Below are positions 51,255 through 62,279 of a stretch of DNA of 64,000 nucleotides, one piece after another. The notes beneath the pieces were generated by a model. That model saw only the letters and a list, made by a program, of their open reading frames with translations, was not told where the DNA came from and did no database searches. Source of the DNA: Quillaja saponaria. Its lineage: Eukaryota > Streptophyta > Magnoliopsida > Fabales > Quillajaceae. The DNA is taken from contig CM055611.1 of NCBI GenBank assembly GCA_029379385.1, positions 15,508,062-15,572,061 of the forward strand. The letters run 5' to 3'. Made by a program: the position numbers and the translations under genes. How positions within the stretch are numbered: position 1 is the first letter of the stretch; each line of letters opens with the position of its first letter.

Positions 51255-52258
51255 AATGTCAATTTACATTTTGGGTCCTTATAGTTTTATTCTTTTTTTA
51301 AATTGATTACTGTGTTTTAAATTCTTTCAATTACATTATTTTTCTTTTCTTTTAATTTCAATTGGACCTCACCATGCATTTTCATTAATTCACAAATAAA
51401 AAATATCTAAAAAGTGAGAGCAATACAATATATCAATACAAGATGATGATGATCCTAATATTTATGAACGAAAAATTTCACAAAAATATAAGAAATTTTG
51501 ACCATTTTTTTTTTTTTTTGGTTGACAAATATGATGTATGAGACTCAATTGAAATAAAAATAAAAATACAATGACCTAACTGAAAAAGTTTAAAACACAG
51601 GATCTGTTTGAAATAAATAGTAAAGTCATAGTGGCTAAAAGTATAATTTGGCCAAAGTAAAAAAAAGAAAAAGAAAAAGAAAAAGGAGAGGGCGAAAGAG
51701 AACTAAAAGACAGAAATGTCATTGAAACAGATACAAGATGTTACTAGCTAGTGGATGAGTTTTTTTTTTTTTTTTTTTGGTTTCTCCATATTTTTTTTCA
51801 ATATTTAAGGTATATATATAGAATCTAAAGTATAATGTCAAATTTTGTATTTAATAAAGTTATTTATAAATAATGTAGAAAATTTTTATTCATCTTAATA
51901 TTACTGAATCTTAATTTTACTGAATAGTGAGTATTAATATGTTGTGGTACGTATATTGAAGATGATTGTTAGTGAATAAATTTCTAAACTGAAAAAAATT
52001 CTCTACTCGATTAATTTTAGATTTTATCTTAAAACTAGAATGATCGAAAAAAAAAATATATGAAAAGCATATTTATAAAAATAAAATAATATTTAATAGT
52101 CAAGAAATAATCATGATTTGTTGGCCCAACTAAATAAAATTTCTAACTCTGCTTCTGCATGTGTTATACTAATTCATGAATTACGAATAGCAAACTAATG
52201 CATAAATGGAGTGTTAAAATATATAAATAATTCTTGTTTTACAATACATTAAAATAAA
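51255..52258. other. Unique spacer between array and second DUF247 unit
   Basis: AT-rich, with T tracts at ~51507-51520 and ~51761-51778 and a GAAAAAG-rich run at ~51660-51685. It does not match the satellite, and I could not match it to the upstream flank of the first DUF247 unit. No gene is seen. Confidence 0.5.
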
Positions 52259-52285
52259 TTCATGTGTGTCATGTGACCGACATTC

Positions 52286-52295
52286 TATATAAATA
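52286..52295 (+). promoter_or_regulatory. TATA box of the second DUF247 gene
   Basis: TATATAAATA followed by TCGGAGC, at the same place relative to the conserved leader as in the first copy. Confidence 0.65.
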
Positions 52296-52401
52296 TCGGA
52301 GCTTGCAAGTGGCAGCCACCCAAAGCACATTCTTCAAACTGCATACATAATTGAATCCGAGCAGTTTGTGTTCTGCAAAAGAGAAGGTGATCGATTTTGA
52401 A

Positions 52402-52752
52402 GTCCAAAGTAATTTAATTACTCATTTATTTGATTCTCTCGTTTTCCTTTTTTTTTTTTTTTTTTTTTCTTTTCTAGATGCATATATAATTGAATTGAAT
52501 CTGATAATTTACTTTTCATTTTATACGTATGCCATGAGTTCTTGTTATTCAAGAGTAACTTGTAAGACACCCTCTGCTGCTTTCTACATGCTCTTTTGAT
52601 GATTTAATTTGTTGCACTTGTTGGTATAGAGTTTCATTGTAGTTTAGTGAGAAAGGGTTTAAGAGTTAATTTCTTGCACTTGTGGCAAAAAGTTTCTTTT
52701 TAATTTAGTGAGAAAGGGTTCATAGAATTTTGTTTTCCTCACATGTTTATAG
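52402..52752 (+). other. Probable 5' UTR intron
   Basis: The acceptor TTTATAG at 52752 is conserved with copy 1, and donors are possible at 52402 (GTCCAA) or 52409 (GTAATT). The interval is longer than in copy 1 because of a ~24-base T tract (~52449-52470) and a ~60-bp tandem duplication around TTTAGTGAGAAAGGGTT (52643-52659 and 52704-52720). Confidence 0.5.
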
Positions 52753-52778
52753 GTTGAAGATCGTGTCCCTCTGCGAAA

Positions 52779-54164
52779 ATGGTGGATAGTAGTGATAATG
52801 ATACTGATATTGCTTTAGATGAATCTGAATCCAAATTCCAACACATAATCGACATTCCAAAGAAACACAAGGATCTGTGCATTTACAGGGTTCCTTCCAA
52901 CCTTCGTCAATTGAACCCAAAAGCCTACACTCCTCAACTTGTTTCAATTGGTCCTTTCCACCATAGAAAACCTGAATTCATTGCCATGGAAAAACAGAAA
53001 GAAAGATATTACAGTGAATTTCAGAAACGAATTAAGTCTGATAGGCCATTTGGTAAATTCAAAGATTACATTGGAGAGGAGGATATCCAGAAGTGTTATG
53101 CAGATAAAATCATTCTCCGCAACAACAAATTTGATAAGATGATTGAATTTGATGCTGTGTTCATTATGGAGTTCTTCTTAAGGTTAAAAGATCAACACAA
53201 AGAAAAAGACCACTACAAAGATGATTATGTGTTGTCAAATCCATGGTTGAAAGAAGGTATATGTCTAGACTTGATATTACTTGAGAATCAGCTTCCAATT
53301 CATGTCTTGAATGAGTTATATACATTTCTGGATGAAGAGGAAAGGGAATATTGTACCTTCCTTGATCTTGCCTGTAAGTGTGGGTTTTTTCAACCTCCCA
53401 ATATAGAAACCATGGTTTGTAAGTGCTTTCCCAGTGCCAAAGAATATCCTGAACAAGAAAATAGATGCCAACACAAACCTACCAACGATGCGAAGCACTT
53501 ACTAGACTTGCTAAGATGTTTCTACATTCCAATTGATTTAACTCCTAATTCACTGGAGGATTCTAATTATCATATTTCTTATAATGCAACGAAATTGCGT
53601 GACTCAGGGATAAGTTTTAAAGCTGTTCAAGGAAGGTACTTGCTTGATATAAAATTCAAGAACCATTGCTGTTTATTCTGGCTCTTCAGTTTTTTAACGT
53701 GCTTCAAGAGTGCCAAAATAGCAAAAGCTTGTCTTGAACTTCCAAAATTGATTATAGACGATGGAACAGAATGTAAGTTTCGAAACCTCATTGCATTGGA
53801 GCAGTGTCACCATCCAGGTTATTTGTATATCTGCAATTACGTTTCACTTATTGATGGACTAATTGAAACTAAAGAAGATGTAGATTTTCTTTTGGGGAAG
53901 AAAGTAATTGTCAATTATCTGGGTGGCAATCGTGCGGTGGCAAAATTAGTTAACAGTCTTTGCAGAGAACTTACAATAGATTCAAGATGCTACGAAGAAA
54001 AAATCAAAGAGCTCAATGCACACTATGACAGTTGTTGCAATCTTACCATGATGACCCTAAGAAGTGTATACCTTAAAGATCTGTGGAGAATTAGCTCAAC
54101 TATAGTTGGACTTGCTGTTTTGGCATTTACCTTTGTTAATTTCTTCAGAGCTACCCTTAAATAA
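52779..54164 (+). CDS. DUF247 (UPF0481-type) membrane protein, copy 2
   Basis: An intronless frame of 461 residues from ATG 52779, paralogous to 12577-13875. The DUF247 signature CIYRVPSNLRQ and AYTPQLVSIGPFHH lies at residues 34-62, ILLENQLP at 166-173, and KLRDSGISFK at 272-281. The C-terminal membrane helix (440-456) is almost identical to that of copy 1. The main difference is about 20 extra residues around 212-233, Cys- and charge-rich (VCKCFPSAKEYPEQ), in the variable middle. A shorter insertion occurs at 138-147. The frame is intact with no stop or shift, so both copies may be functional. It sits ~1.5 kb after the satellite array and ~430 bases before a retrotransposon LTR, either of which could affect its expression. 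Confidence 0.9.
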   Translation: MVDSSDNDTDIALDESESKFQHIIDIPKKHKDLCIYRVPSNLRQLNPKAYTPQLVSIGPFHHRKPEFIAMEKQKERYYSEFQKRIKSDRPFGKFKDYIGEEDIQKCYADKIILRNNKFDKMIEFDAVFIMEFFLRLKDQHKEKDHYKDDYVLSNPWLKEGICLDLILLENQLPIHVLNELYTFLDEEEREYCTFLDLACKCGFFQPPNIETMVCKCFPSAKEYPEQENRCQHKPTNDAKHLLDLLRCFYIPIDLTPNSLEDSNYHISYNATKLRDSGISFKAVQGRYLLDIKFKNHCCLFWLFSFLTCFKSAKIAKACLELPKLIIDDGTECKFRNLIALEQCHHPGYLYICNYVSLIDGLIETKEDVDFLLGKKVIVNYLGGNRAVAKLVNSLCRELTIDSRCYEEKIKELNAHYDSCCNLTMMTLRSVYLKDLWRISSTIVGLAVLAFTFVNFFRATLK

Positions 54165-54332
54165 GTCCAGAGCTTGACTTAATTACTTTGAAGTTGGTAC
54201 TTGCTTGGAGTGTAAGTTATGTATGGAGTGTATTAATATGGGTGTGTTAAAATTATTTAGCTTTAGATCATGAACTTGATGTTCATGTGGTTTGTTCTAT
54301 AATGATAATGTAGTAAAAAGTTCTTCCTTTGA

Positions 54333-54338
54333 AATAAA
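54333..54338 (+). promoter_or_regulatory. Poly(A) signal of the second DUF247 gene
   Basis: AATAAA ~170 bases after the stop, at the same place as in copy 1. Confidence 0.5.
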
Positions 54339-54593
54339 TAAAGTTACCTTATTTTATTATCTGATCTTGATTCTTCAATTTTTTTTAATGATATCTCATT
54401 TAGAATTGAAATGGGATTTCATAAAATTTTGAATAGAGGTTCCGTTGATAGGACAAACCTATATTATTCTATTATCAATTCTAGCAGAGAGTTGTTGAAA
54501 TCCTTTTAAGAAAAGAAATGAACCCACATATTTAGATAAAGAGATTTTGTTACTATAAGTTTGATATATTTCATTATGATTTGCAAGGGTATG

Positions 54594-55380
54594 TGTAGAC
54601 ACCAAAATTTAGACATTTTGTCTATATGAAATAATTGATCAATTAAGGGTCAATTAGTTAAGTTTCTAATTGAGAAATTAGATACTAATTAGTCAAAATA
54701 CAAATTGATAAATTAGATGTTAATTGGTTAATTAACAAAATAGACATAAATTGGCCATCAACAACAATCACAACTAAATCACTCTAAATCAACCTCAATG
54801 ACCAAATCAATACCCAATTAGCATTTCAATCAAGACCATTCAAATGCCAATTGTTCGTAGTCAAATCTCATCTTCCTCAAATCACCTTCAATCACATTGA
54901 ATTACCCAAATCACGTTAAAACAATCAAATACCCAAATTGTCTCCAATTCCCAATTTTTTTTTTTTTACCCCTAGCCTTCTCCTAGAAATAGGTTTGCAT
55001 TGGCAATGGAAAGTGGATAGACAGAAAATTCAAGACAAAATTCTTGAAATTCTCTCGCTTCCATTCTCTCACAAATTAGAGATTCGAAGCAATTAAGAGC
55101 TTATTTACAATCAAGCCCGATGCTAGCAGAGTTCATCCCAAATCCTTCTCAAAGACTATCCACAACTTTGTCTTGAAGAAACGAATCATTCCATCTGATG
55201 TAAGGCTTCATAGCCTTTGGATCTAATCAAATTATTAGAACAATCGAACCAAAGAAATCCTTATTCTTTCTTTTAAAGAATATTATACAGAGTTGTAACC
55301 ATTTATTCAAATATATACGAATTGTTATTTATACAACATTTTTGTCTGTTTAGTTTTTTGGCTCAAAATTTGTGTTCACA
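54594..55380 (+). repeat. 5' LTR of the Tat-type element
   Basis: Starts TGTAGACACC and probably ends at TGTTCACA (55380). It is followed by AATTTCTGGCACACC and TTATGGGG, which looks like a decayed version of the leader and primer-binding region of this lineage. The 5' border is fixed by comparison with the uninterrupted flank at 14508. The 3' border is inferred from the terminal CA and the following leader. Confidence 0.65.
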
Positions 55381-55466
55381 AATTTCTGGCACACCTTATG
55401 GGGCTAACTTTGCATTTCATCTTTTCCTTCTTTCCGTAAATCTCTACATCAACCTTGCTAGATCCG

Positions 55467-56390
55467 ATGGCTCCAAAGAAGAACATCACCAAGGCTGCTA
55501 CCATCGACAAGCCTCTAATGTTGCCAATATTGGGAAACTTTAGTGATCAACTTTTTGATGTGCCTATCACCAATCAAGTGGAAACTTGGGTGAATGCTAC
55601 TCCTTTTATCAGCCTGGATGTTCTTTCTGGAAAGAGAGGTGGAAGCCCTATGAAGGCTAGGGATTTATTCCATATGGAGTCTTTTGGATCATAAAGCATC
55701 ACGGTAAAAATAAGAAGCCTTTACTTTTCCTCGGCTAACTATTACTCTGATTCTTCACCTGTAAGTTCAGAGGATAAAGTAATCTCAACCATTATAGAAA
55801 ATCCCAATTTAGAGGAAGTCATTCCTTTCATAGTGGTGAACGCCACTACTACTGATGAAAGAATTACGAGCATGGAGTGTGCAATTGAGAAGCTGGTAGA
55901 GGAAAAAGACTTCCAAATCTTTGATCACGTCAACAGGCTCAATGAGAACACTCCAGACGATTAAGACTTCACACATTTATCGGGAATCACCCAATGAGAA
56001 CATTCATTTTATGTACAAAGATTTGCTGTTAGGATCAAAACCACACAATAGGCCTTTATTTATAGCAACGTATGTACGAGAGCAGAGTTAACCAAATTCT
56101 CATTGACGGGGGTTCTAGGTTAACATAATGCCAAAAACAACAATGAAGGAGCTTTGGAATTCTAGTTGAGGATCTTTCCAGTAGCCAAATAGTGATTCAA
56201 GGTTTCAACCAAGTCGTGAAGCTGGCTGTTAGGATGATACATTTTAAGCTTATAATTGACGATCCAAAATTAACTGCTTTATTTCATGTGATCGATGTAA
56301 AGATGACCTACAAAATGCTATTAGGTCGACCATGCATACATGAAAATGAGATTGCCTCGTCAACTCTCCATTAATGCTACAAGTACTACC
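55467..56390 (+). pseudogene. gag N-terminus and protease remnant
   Basis: Gag would start at ATG 55467 (MAPKKNITK). A coiled-coil-like segment (SMECAIEKLVEEKDF) is found at ~55870-55920. The protease then follows almost at once: its active site reads IDGGS at 56102-56116 and its C-terminal block YKMLLGRPCIHENE at ~56310-56350. The central gag (capsid, zinc knuckle) is therefore missing. Stops break the frames. Confidence 0.65.
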
Positions 56391-56869
56391 AAGGTGGCGT
56401 GAGAAAAGTAAATGCAGACTTAAAACCATTCTCAGAAGCATAAGCTCATTTTACTGATGCAAAATTCTACTTGAAGGAGGACATGATTGAAGAGGCTCTT
56501 TCTTTGGAAATTCCAACTGTAGGATGTATTGCAGCAAATAAAAAGGATCTGCTACAAAGAGACATACCAAAATCACCTCCAAGAAAGGGGGCAGAAGTCT
56601 CATTTATAAAGGATTTGATTAATGAAGTTTCACTTGCTGAAGAAACCTATGACAAAGAGGTAGTACTAGTATCTCTAGCCCCTGTACTGATGCTTCTCTA
56701 TATTCAGAAATCGAGACGTAAGCAAGGTCAGTCCTCTTTTTTCGAATGCTCAAAGGCTAAGGAGACAATGAAAGCAAAAGATATTCAGAAGTTGAAAAGA
56801 AGTCATATGGTGCCTTTGACAAGGATAGTAGAACCTTTCATCTTCCAAATCCTTATTGGGTTTCATTCC

Positions 56870-57090
56870 ATTTTCACAAATAAAATATAGGCCAAAAGCT
56901 TACAAGCTACTAGTCAAGGCAAGTTATGACATTTCAAAACCTGAGGTGTTGGGAAAATTAAACCTAATGCTCATTGGAGAGAAAGTACACGGCTTCAATG
57001 AGATGCATACAAAATTGAGAGAAAAAGGGTATGATATGCCATCTTCAAAGAATGGATTGGGTTTACAAGCCAAAAAAACCTGTTAGGATA
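56870..57090 (+). pseudogene. Pre-RT conserved segment of Tat-type pol
   Basis: The frame contains PKAYKLLVKASYDISK, LGKLNLMLIGEKVHG and EKGYDMPSSKNGLG. This block is commonly seen between protease and RT in Tat-type elements of dicots. It ends before a stop at ~57084. Confidence 0.6.
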
Positions 57091-57183
57091 TATGTCAAGA
57101 AAAGTGATGTGACAACAAATAGTCAGCATATCACTATTGAAATCAATGATATTCGGAGCAAGAAGAAGAAAAACCACCAAGTC

Positions 57184-57340
57184 AAGTCTCTGTGTTTAAC
57201 TGGATAGAGTTTTCTGAAAGTTTAGTCTCTGTGTTTAATTGGATAGAGTCCCTTGAAAGTCAAGTCTCTGTATTCAACTGGATAGAGTCCCCTGAAAGTC
57301 AAGTCTCTATGTTTAATAGGCTAGAGTATCGTAAAATTTG
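57184..57340 (+). repeat. 39-bp coding tandem repeat (13-residue unit)
   Basis: Four head-to-tail units starting TCTCT(G/A)T(G/A)TT. In one frame the first three read SVFNWIEFSESLV, SVFNWIESLESQV and SVFNWIESPESQV, and the fourth is diverged (SMFNRLEYRK). It lies between the protease and RT parts of the polyprotein. The period is a multiple of three and the frame is kept, so it grew while the protein was under coding constraint or at least in frame. Confidence 0.75.
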
Positions 57341-57805
57341 AACTTCTGTATTTAACTAGATATAGTCTCTTAAAACTTGAATTCCTACATTTGAGTGGCT
57401 AAGTGTTGCACCACAAGAAAGACATAATACTCCCTAAGTGTAGAAATTTGCTTTTGATTGCTTAAGGGTGACAAATAAAACTTTTAAGGATCAACAATCA
57501 AGATCGGAAAGAAAATAGAGCATGTCAAGTTGAAGTTGGATGATAACGAAGTTTGCAGCATTGTGCCATTAAGAATGCGACATATCAGTTCACTAGACGT
57601 TGATATAAGCAGTTCACTTAAGGTAAGTAGGCGCACAATCATACATACCACTATGCCTAAATTAAGTAAAGAATGTAAAGGCGGAAGAGTGGAGATTTTG
57701 ATCACAAGTTATCATATTATAGTTAAGGAAGACACTAGCTCGGAATCACTTAATGCCTAGATCGAGAGGGCTCCACCTGCTTTGGAATATGGTGATTAGA
57801 CTACT

Positions 57806-60800
57806 GTGGATGAACTTGAAGAAATTAATCTCGGCACCAATGAACAAACCCGTCCAACTTTTCTAAGTAGTTTGCTAGCTTCAAAAGAAAGGCAAAAATA
57901 CATTGAACTTTTACTTAAGTACAAAGATTTTTTTTCCTGGAGTTACAAAGAGATGCCTGGGCTTGATCCGAAAGTTATAGTACATAATTTAGTAATAAAA
58001 AAAAGAGACAAAGCCTGTTAAGCAAATGCAAAAAAGATTTCATCCCGAGCTTATCCTATAGATAGAAGCCAAAGTCAACAAATTGATTAAGGTAAATGTC
58101 ATACAAAAGGTCAAGTACCCGACATGGATTGCCAACATTATACCAGTAAAAAAAAAAGAGTAGGCAGATTTATGTATTTGTTGACTTTCGGGACATCAAC
58201 AATGCATGTCCAAAAGATGACTTCCCATTTCCAATAACTGAGTGACGATTAATGCTACGACTGGGCATGAAGCACAATTATTCATGGATAGGTCTTCTGG
58301 CTATAACCAAATTCGTATGGCTCTTGAAGATGAAGAATTAATTGCATTTCAAATGCTAAAAAGGATACACTGTTATAAGGTCATCCCATTTGGTTTGAAG
58401 AATGCTGGTACAACATGTTAGAGAACGATGTAGAAAATTTTTGACAATATGTTTCACAAAAATGTGGAAGCTACATTGACAATTTATTGTCAAGATCAAA
58501 ATCAGAAGAAATCACTTGCAAGATCTTCGAGTTGTATTTGATAGTTTCAGGAAATACCAATTGAAAATGAACCTTCTTAAGTGTGCTTTCAGGTTGACTT
58601 TAGGGAAATTCCTTGGGTTTGTTGTATAACACAGAGGTATGGAAGTTGATCAGACCAAAATTGATGCGATCCAGAAAATGCTCGAGCTTAAAAATTTGCA
58701 TGAATTGAGAAGTGTACAGGGTCATTTAGTGTACATTCGGCACTTCATCTCAAATCTTGGAAGATGATGCCTGCACTTTAATAGTGTAATAAAGAAAGAC
58801 ATTGTTTTTGAATGGGATGAAAAATGCAGAAATGCTTTCAATAGCATCAAGAAGTACTTATCATCTGAACCAGTGCTTGGAGCTCCGATGACTGAAAAGC
58901 CACCAATATTGTATATTGTGGTACAAGAAAAATCCTTAGAGGCATTGCTTGCTCAAGAGAATGAGGAGAGGAAGGAAAGAGCTTTGTACTACTTAAGTAG
59001 AACAGTCACGGGGTTGAGCTAAAGTACTTTCCTATTGAGAAGATGTGCCTTGCACTTTTCTTTGCAATTGACAAACTAAAGCACTATATGCAAGCTCATA
59101 CCACCCACACGGTAGCTAAAGCATATTAGTAAAGTATATTCAGTCAAGACTCGTGCTTTCTAGACGATTAGCAAAGTGGACTATCATCTTGGAGCAGTAT
59201 GATATAATCTACATTCCTCAGAAGATTGTAAAAGGACAAGTTTTGGCAGACTTTTTGGTATATCGTCCAATTTCATCTTATTGGAAGTTGTCTTATGATC
59301 TTCCTAATGAAGAAGTCTTTTACATAGAGGCACAACCACCTTGGGAGCTAGAGTAGTGCCTGTCACACCAGAAAAGCAAGTGTTATCTTATGCATTTGCA
59401 CTTAATGAATTGTGCTTAAATAATATGGTGGAGTATCAAGCTTTACTAATCGGTCTAGAAATGACAATTGACATTGGAATTTTGCAATTGGAAGTATATG
59501 GTGATTCTCAGTTGATAATCAATCAACTCTTGGATTAATATGAAGTCAAGAAAGAAGACTTAGTGCCTTACTACCAATGTGCAAAAAGGCTTATACAAAA
59601 GTTCGATAATGTGTCTCTAGAGCATGTTGTCAGGAAAGAAACCAAACAAGCAGATGCCTTAGCAAATTTGGCTACAACAATAGGTTTTCAAGGTCAAGAA
59701 ACTATCTCAGTAACTGTATGTCAAAGATGGGTGGTCCTTGAGATGATTGAAGATGAAGAAAAGGCCAATTTTATTCCAATATACATCATCGATAAAGAAG
59801 ATTAACGTCACCAGATGATCGATTACCTTCAATATGGAAAACTCTCGAAAGATTCGCGAACATAAATCAGAAAGAGAGCACCAAGGTTCATTTATTACAG
59901 AGACATGCTTTACCGTCTCTCCTTTAATGGGTAATTGCTCCGATGCTTGGGATATGATAAAGTAACAAGAGCAGTAGAAGAGGCACATTCTGGAATTTGT
60001 GAAGCCCACTAATCCAGACCAAAATTGCACTATCAGATAAAATGGATGGGCTACAACTGGCCTTTGATGGTAAAAGACTATAGAATTTGCCAAGAAGTGT
60101 GATGCTTGCCAGTTCCACACAAATTTCTTGCGTCAACCACCCAATCCATTACACCCTACAATCACATTATGGCCTTTTAATAGATGGAAGGCTTAATATT
60201 GTAGGTCCATTAATGCCAAAGTCTTCTGGTGGTCATTCCTCGATACTAGCAACCATCAACTACTTCTCAAAATTGGCAAAGGCTATTCCAATAATGGAAG
60301 TGAAGAAAGAACATTGTTGACTTTATTTCGAAGCACATCATTGATTGGTATGGTGTTCCATGATACATCATCATTGATAACAAAAACCAATTTCATAATC
60401 ACCTGGTGGACAAGCGTATCCAAAAATTAAAGTTCAAACAATACAAGTCCTCCATGTGATATGCACAAGCCAATAGCCTTATGGAAGCCTTCAACAAAAC
60501 TCTTTGCAACTTAGTAAAAAGGATAGCAGAAAAGAACAAAAAAGATTGGCATGAAAGAATGAGTGAAGCTATATGGGCATACCAAATAAAATACTGTGCT
60601 CTAACACAAGCTACTTTGTATTCTTTCGTGTATGGTGTTGAAGCTATACTTCCCTTGGAATACAAATTGCTTCTCTGGGGTTGGTTATTCAAGAAGTTTG
60701 ATTGAAGAGGAGAATGTAAAACTTAGATTGCAAAAGTTAAAAGCCCTTGATGAGAGAAGACTAAAAGCTCAACAACATAAAGAATATTACCAAGCCCGAC

Positions 60801-61051
60801 TTGCCAAAGAGTTAAATAAGAAAGTGCATCCCTGATCCTTCCAAGTTGGTGATCTAGTGCTAGCTATCCGAAGGCCCATTATCATCACCTATAGGGCAAA
60901 ATAAATTTTTGACTAAGTGGGATGGATTGTACGTGATCATCAAAGCCTACACGAATGGAGCATAGAAGATTATTGATAAAGATGGTGTACGAGTTGGCCC
61001 TATCAAAGGTAAATTCCTAAAGCACTACAGCTCTTAAAGACCAGTGCTCTT
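57806..61051 (+). pseudogene. Tat-type pol: RT, RNase H, second RNase H, integrase
   Basis: 57806-58021 encodes the segment before RT (FFSWSYKEMPGLDPKV). RT covers ~58022-58760, with PFGLKNAGTT recognisable, and its catalytic box at 58472-58483 reads YIDN instead of the usual YVDD. RNase H follows at ~58790-59330 (KPPILYIV-like start, LAKWTIILEQYDIIYIPQK, then VLADFL). A second, archaeal-type RNase H is at 59340-59705 (NNMVEYQALLIGLEM, VYGDSQLIINQL, KQADALANLA). Integrase remnants run ~59810-60835, with GGHSSILATINYFSKLAKAI and a plausible C-terminal tail ending near 61035. Numerous stops and shifts make it inactive. Confidence 0.8.
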
Positions 61052-61170
61052 TGTTGCACGAGCCTAAACTACATGAGTATAAACTTTGTATGGCCCTTCA
61101 AAAAAAATCATTGTACTACTCCTGGCCCACACGAGTATAAACTGTGTACAACTAAAACAAAAGAAAATAT

Positions 61171-61620
61171 TCATTTCTCGACTCCCAATATATCTAATAT
61201 CTCATTCTTTACTAGAGTCCTTTGGCAACGTTGAAATCTTGAGGATGAAGGAACTCCTGGTTTATGTTTGTAAATATCGACAGGGGGTTTGAGATGACTA
61301 AAAGGATTATCATAACTCAATCCCCCCCAAATGCATAAATTAATCCATGATTGTATTGTCATCGGACATTGACAAGCAGATGATGATGATGTATCTTGCT
61401 GTTTAATGATATAATAGCCATGAAAAAGATTTATGGAACTAAAAGGGAGAATTGATTTTTGATTCTCGTCAAGGCCGGTAATTTTTTCGAAACTAGGGAT
61501 GACTTCATCGTAGAACTCCCCGAAAATTGAAAGACCACCCATAAGTTTTAAGTGCCATAATGAAATTGAAATCTCTCCACAATCAATCTGTGTAGAATTA
61601 GTAGTAGGGCACCAAGACTT
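61171..61620 (-). pseudogene. Antisense plant mobile domain (PMD) remnant
   Basis: On the minus strand the frame entering at ~61615 reads DCGEISISLWHLKLMGGLSI then FGEFYDEVIPS. This is the recognisable core of the aminotransferase-like plant mobile domain found both in plant genes and as an extra antisense ORF downstream of pol in Tat-lineage elements. The upstream (N-terminal) part continues to ~61996 in broken frames (a SNPYMIRAF-like helix at ~61650). The location directly after pol, in opposite orientation, supports the retrotransposon-borne version. Confidence 0.72.
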
Positions 61621-62279
61621 GCAAAAAAGCTCTGATCATGTAAGGATTACTGTCATACATAAATAGTAAGGCTACTATAGTATCGTACAGATCCGCATCA
61701 TCTCACATCCGCTCGTTTCGACAAAGAATGAGTTTGGTCCACCCCCAATATCCAACAAATGAAAAGAAATTTCCTTGCTACTTTAAACCTTCCTAGCATA
61801 CCTAGCACTCAAATATGCATTGGCCGAGTGAGTGTGGGATACATGCATCATTCTCTTCAACATGGTGACTAAACAGAAACTTCCATACATTTCTTTTTGT
61901 CCTCTTTAGAGTTGATTTGGAACTAATAGATATCACAATGTCGCTATCCTCTTGTGTCCAATCTTGCAAATGATAAGGGTTAGTAGAACTATCCACTAAT
62001 TCCTCAAATCAGAAGTATGTTGTGGGTAAATCCTTACATATGGTTGATGACATTTAAGAAAAACAGATACTTCTTGTGTTCATCCTAAGCAACTCGAGAC
62101 CCTTGACAGTGTGATATAATCTGAGCTCTGCAAAACTTATCCAACCCTATATTAGAAAATTAAACAAATAGGGAAGAACAAAAAAATGGGGGCAAAATGT
62201 TACATTTGGATATGTGACTAATACAATGACACTATCATGTGCAAAGGAGCCAAGGAGAAACATTAACATAAAAGTGAAA

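Larger units (their letters stand above)
52259..54593 (+). repeat. Large direct duplication, copy 2 (DUF247 unit)
   Basis: Counterpart of 12181-14510. Similarity ends at GCAAGGGTATG, where the LTR of a Tat-type element begins at 54594; in copy 1 the same flank continues uninterrupted past 14508. Confidence 0.85.
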
